Origin: Bifidobacterium breve
GTDB taxonomy: Bacteria > Actinomycetota > Thermoleophilia > Miltoncostaeales > Miltoncostaeaceae
Length of the DNA: 7,173 nt
NCBI GenBank assembly: GCA_945876305.1
Contig: CAMCOB010000070.1
Span: 1 to 7,173 of the forward strand
Direction: 5' to 3'
Below, piece by piece: positions 5,484-7,173 of this stretch; position 1 is the stretch's first letter, and every line of letters begins with the position of its first letter. The translations under genes and the position numbers were made by a program. The notes under the pieces were generated by a model. It was not told the DNA's origin. It saw only the letters and a program-made list of their open reading frames with translations, and ran no database searches.

Positions 5484-6739
5484 GAGGACGACCTCACCTC
5501 TGCGGAGCGACGGTGCTCGGGGAATCCCTCCGCGTCGGCCAGTGCTGCCAGATGCGGTGCGAGCCGGTCCACGGCCCCCTGCGGGATATCAACGAGCGCC
5601 ATCCTGCGCATGTACGTTGCCGGCCCAACCGATGACGCGTGACGCGCTGCGCCCCCGGTGGGAAGGATGTGGTTGGAACCCGCGACGTAATCGCCGAAGG
5701 CAGTGGCGCCGAGGGGCCCCAGAAAGACGCACCCCGCCCGGGTAATACGTGGTGCGACAACCTCTGCGTCGGAGATCGCGAGTTGCAGATGCTCCGGGGC
5801 AAAGGCCTCCGCCAGGGCGATGGCGTCGTCCTGCGTGGCGCAGTCGACGAGCGTGATGGTACCAACGGGCGGGTTCGCCTCCGAAAGCGCCGTTGCAAGT
5901 GCATCGAGCACATTGGCGCCATAGGCGACAGCAATCGATGGGCTGTCGGCCCCGTGCTCGGCCTGCGCGAGCAGATCCGCCGCAATCGCAACGGGGTCCG
6001 CGGTCGCGTCGAGCAGCACCACAAGCTCACTCGGCCCGGCGATCGAGTCAATCCCCACAGTGCCGAACACCTGCCGCTTGGCCTCCTGCACCCAGGAATT
6101 TCCCGGGCCGGTGATGACGTCCACGCGTTCGATGGTCTGGGTACCGAAGGCAAGCGCCCCGATGGCTGCCGCACCACCCACTGACACGACCTCATCCACT
6201 CCCAGGATTCCTGCCACGGCCAAAACCACCGCGTTCGGAAGCCCTGACGGGCCGGCGGGCGTGGCGACGACGATGCGCCCGACCCCGGCCACCTGCGCGG
6301 GAACCACGCCCATGATGACGCTGCTCGGATACGCCGCGCGGCCGCCGGGCACATATACCCCCGCCCCTCCCACGGGGATCGCGCGGATACGTACCGACTG
6401 CCCCTCAGGAAGCCTGGCATCCGACTCCGTGGGGCAGCTCGCCTCGGCCACGGCCCGCACATTTGACACAGCGACATCAATGGCAGCGCGCAGGATGGGG
6501 TCGAGCGCGGCTTGGGCCTCGGCGATGCGCGCCGGATCGACAATGGCATCGCTGCCCGCAAACTCGGGGCAGTCAAATCGGCGGATCGAATCGACGAGCG
6601 CCGCGTCACCACGCGCGCGCACATCCGCGAGGGCCTCGGCGACCATCGGTGCAGGACCCTCGGCGGGAATAGGACGCAGTTGCTCGGCCAGTTCGCACGC
6701 ACCACCGGGCGCCATGCGCATTCGGCGTACGTCACTCAT
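5480..6739 (-). CDS. hisD: histidinol dehydrogenase HisD
   Basis: A 419-residue NAD- and Zn-dependent enzyme catalysing the last two oxidations from L-histidinol to L-histidine. Residues equivalent to the E. coli Zn ligands are present: Gln259 and His262 (LLAQAEHGADS), Asp350 (AFGDYVAGSNHILPTGG) and His409 near the C-terminus (GFPEHRRSAEVR). The catalytic Glu316-His317 pair lies in FAPEHLQLAI. Other hallmarks are PVGGAGVYVPGG (122-133), VGGAAAIGALAFGT (187-200) and ITGPGNSWVQEAKR (209-222). The ATG at 6739 overlaps the hisG stop as ATGA, with GGAG 8 nt upstream. The length is slightly shorter than E. coli HisD but complete. A 413-codon open frame on the same strand, shifted by one, runs almost the whole gene; it is Arg/Pro/Ser-rich and a compositional shadow. 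Confidence 0.97.
   Translation of the reverse strand: MSDVRRMRMAPGGACELAEQLRPIPAEGPAPMVAEALADVRARGDAALVDSIRRFDCPEFAGSDAIVDPARIAEAQAALDPILRAAIDVAVSNVRAVAEASCPTESDARLPEGQSVRIRAIPVGGAGVYVPGGRAAYPSSVIMGVVPAQVAGVGRIVVATPAGPSGLPNAVVLAVAGILGVDEVVSVGGAAAIGALAFGTQTIERVDVITGPGNSWVQEAKRQVFGTVGIDSIAGPSELVVLLDATADPVAIAADLLAQAEHGADSPSIAVAYGANVLDALATALSEANPPVGTITLVDCATQDDAIALAEAFAPEHLQLAISDAEVVAPRITRAGCVFLGPLGATAFGDYVAGSNHILPTGGAARHASSVGPATYMRRMALVDIPQGAVDRLAPHLAALADAEGFPEHRRSAEVRSSS
5491..5500 (-). promoter_or_regulatory. Shine-Dalgarno (GAGGTGAGGT, tandem) for hisB
   Basis: The minus strand carries GAGGT twice in tandem; the nearer copy ends 7 nt before the hisB ATG at 5483. It overlaps the last hisD codons and supports this start in addition to the ATGA overlap. 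The farther copy is probably redundant. Confidence 0.55.
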
Positions 6740-7173
6740 CGCGCGTGCTCCGCAAACCTCCGCACGAGATCGTCGACCGCTGCTGCCTCCAGCTTGTGAC
6801 TCACCCGGTTGGCGATGAGACGCGCCGACGAGTCGAAGATCTGCTCGCGCTCAACAAGTCCATTCTCACGGAGTGTCTTACCAGTGGCCACGAGATCAAC
6901 GATTCCATCTGCGAGTCCCACGAGCGGTGCGAGCTCAACAGAGCCATTCACCTTGACGATCTCCGCCTTACGACCCGTGCGCTCAAACCACGCTTCGGCC
7001 ACATTCACGTACTTCGATGCCACCCGCACCACACCGAAGCGCTCAATGGCGGCCGGTGCCGGGTCATCGCCCGCCATTGTCGCCCACACCATCCGGCAGG
7101 CGCCGAACCCGAGGTCGAGCAACTCGTACACATCGGGCTGCCGCTCCAGCAGCACGTCGCGGCCCACGATTCC
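6736..7173 (-). CDS. hisG: ATP phosphoribosyltransferase HisG, short form (5' end outside window)
   Basis: The C-terminal 145 residues of HisG, which condenses ATP and PRPP in the first committed, feedback-regulated step of histidine synthesis. The frame is open to the window edge (reading GIVGRDVLLE), so the GTG at 7167 is an internal valine and not the start. Visible are DVYELLDLGFGACRM (14-28), the family pattern RVASKYVNVAEAWF (50-63), NGSVELAPLVGLADGIVDL (77-95) and the PRPP loop VATGKTLRENGL (95-106). The protein ends at SARLIANRVSHKLE plus about 15 residues, so the C-terminal ACT-like regulatory domain of long HisG is missing. By family knowledge, short HisG works as a hetero-octamer with the HisRS-like HisZ; hisZ would be expected upstream or elsewhere. 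About 60 N-terminal residues are probably cut off. The TGA overlaps the hisD start. Confidence 0.93.
   Translation of the reverse strand, partial: GIVGRDVLLERQPDVYELLDLGFGACRMVWATMAGDDPAPAAIERFGVVRVASKYVNVAEAWFERTGRKAEIVKVNGSVELAPLVGLADGIVDLVATGKTLRENGLVEREQIFDSSARLIANRVSHKLEAAAVDDLVRRFAEHAR

Noticed and set aside
5494..6735. 413-codon open frame on the minus strand nearly coextensive with hisD
   Set aside because: It is shifted by one from hisD, rich in Arg/Pro/Ser/Trp and without recognisable motifs. HisD has all its catalytic residues, so this is a high-GC shadow.
6060..6818. 252-codon plus-strand open frame antisense to hisD/hisG
   Set aside because: It is Ala/Thr/Ser/Pro-rich low-complexity translation opposite a clear hisD and hisG, as expected from codon bias on the other strand.

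Overview
The window is a gene-dense, GC-rich stretch of bacterial chromosome made of housekeeping genes. All but one of its genes lie on the minus strand. About 6 of 7173 bases fall outside coding sequence: 2 bp between hisF and ridA, and 4 bp between ridA and a small plus-strand gene. Seven neighbouring gene pairs overlap by exactly four bases (ATGA or GTGA). Strong G/C at third codon positions, frequent GTG starts and a short-form HisG suggest a high-GC Gram-positive, possibly a compact actinobacterial lineage such as Thermoleophilia. That placement is inference; there is no rRNA or other marker here.

Right-hand part (7173 down to 2347, minus strand): a histidine operon in the order hisG (5' end cut off by the window), hisD, hisB, hisH, hisA, hisF, followed 2 bp later by a RidA-family enamine/imine deaminase gene. 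All six his genes keep the catalytic residues I could check. HisB lacks a phosphatase domain and HisA looks like ordinary HisA rather than bifunctional PriA. HisG ends where short-form HisG proteins end, which predicts a HisZ partner outside the window. hisI, hisE and hisC are not here.

Middle (2094-2342, plus strand): one unrecognised 82-residue gene, here called orf82, fills the only gap between ridA and cca. It runs opposite to everything else, ends 4 bp from the ridA stop, and its 5' end overlaps the 5' end of cca by 12 bp. A TACCAT element sits 7 bp before its ATG, as expected for a leaderless message.

Left-hand part (2105 down to 1, minus strand): a three-gene run of cca (class II tRNA nucleotidyltransferase), yfiH/pgeF (multicopper-polyphenol-oxidase/LACC1-like family) and the first 49 codons of a YggS-type PLP-binding protein, coupled by GTGA and ATGA overlaps.

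Functionally the window joins histidine biosynthesis (PRPP to imidazole-acetol phosphate, plus AICAR release) with metabolite housekeeping: RidA destroys reactive enamines made by PLP enzymes, YggS buffers PLP, and YfiH is tied to peptidoglycan precursor editing or purine nucleoside chemistry. I found no mobile element, CRISPR array, RNA gene or defence system. The most interesting point is the ridA / antisense orf82 / cca arrangement, which resembles a noncontiguous operon.
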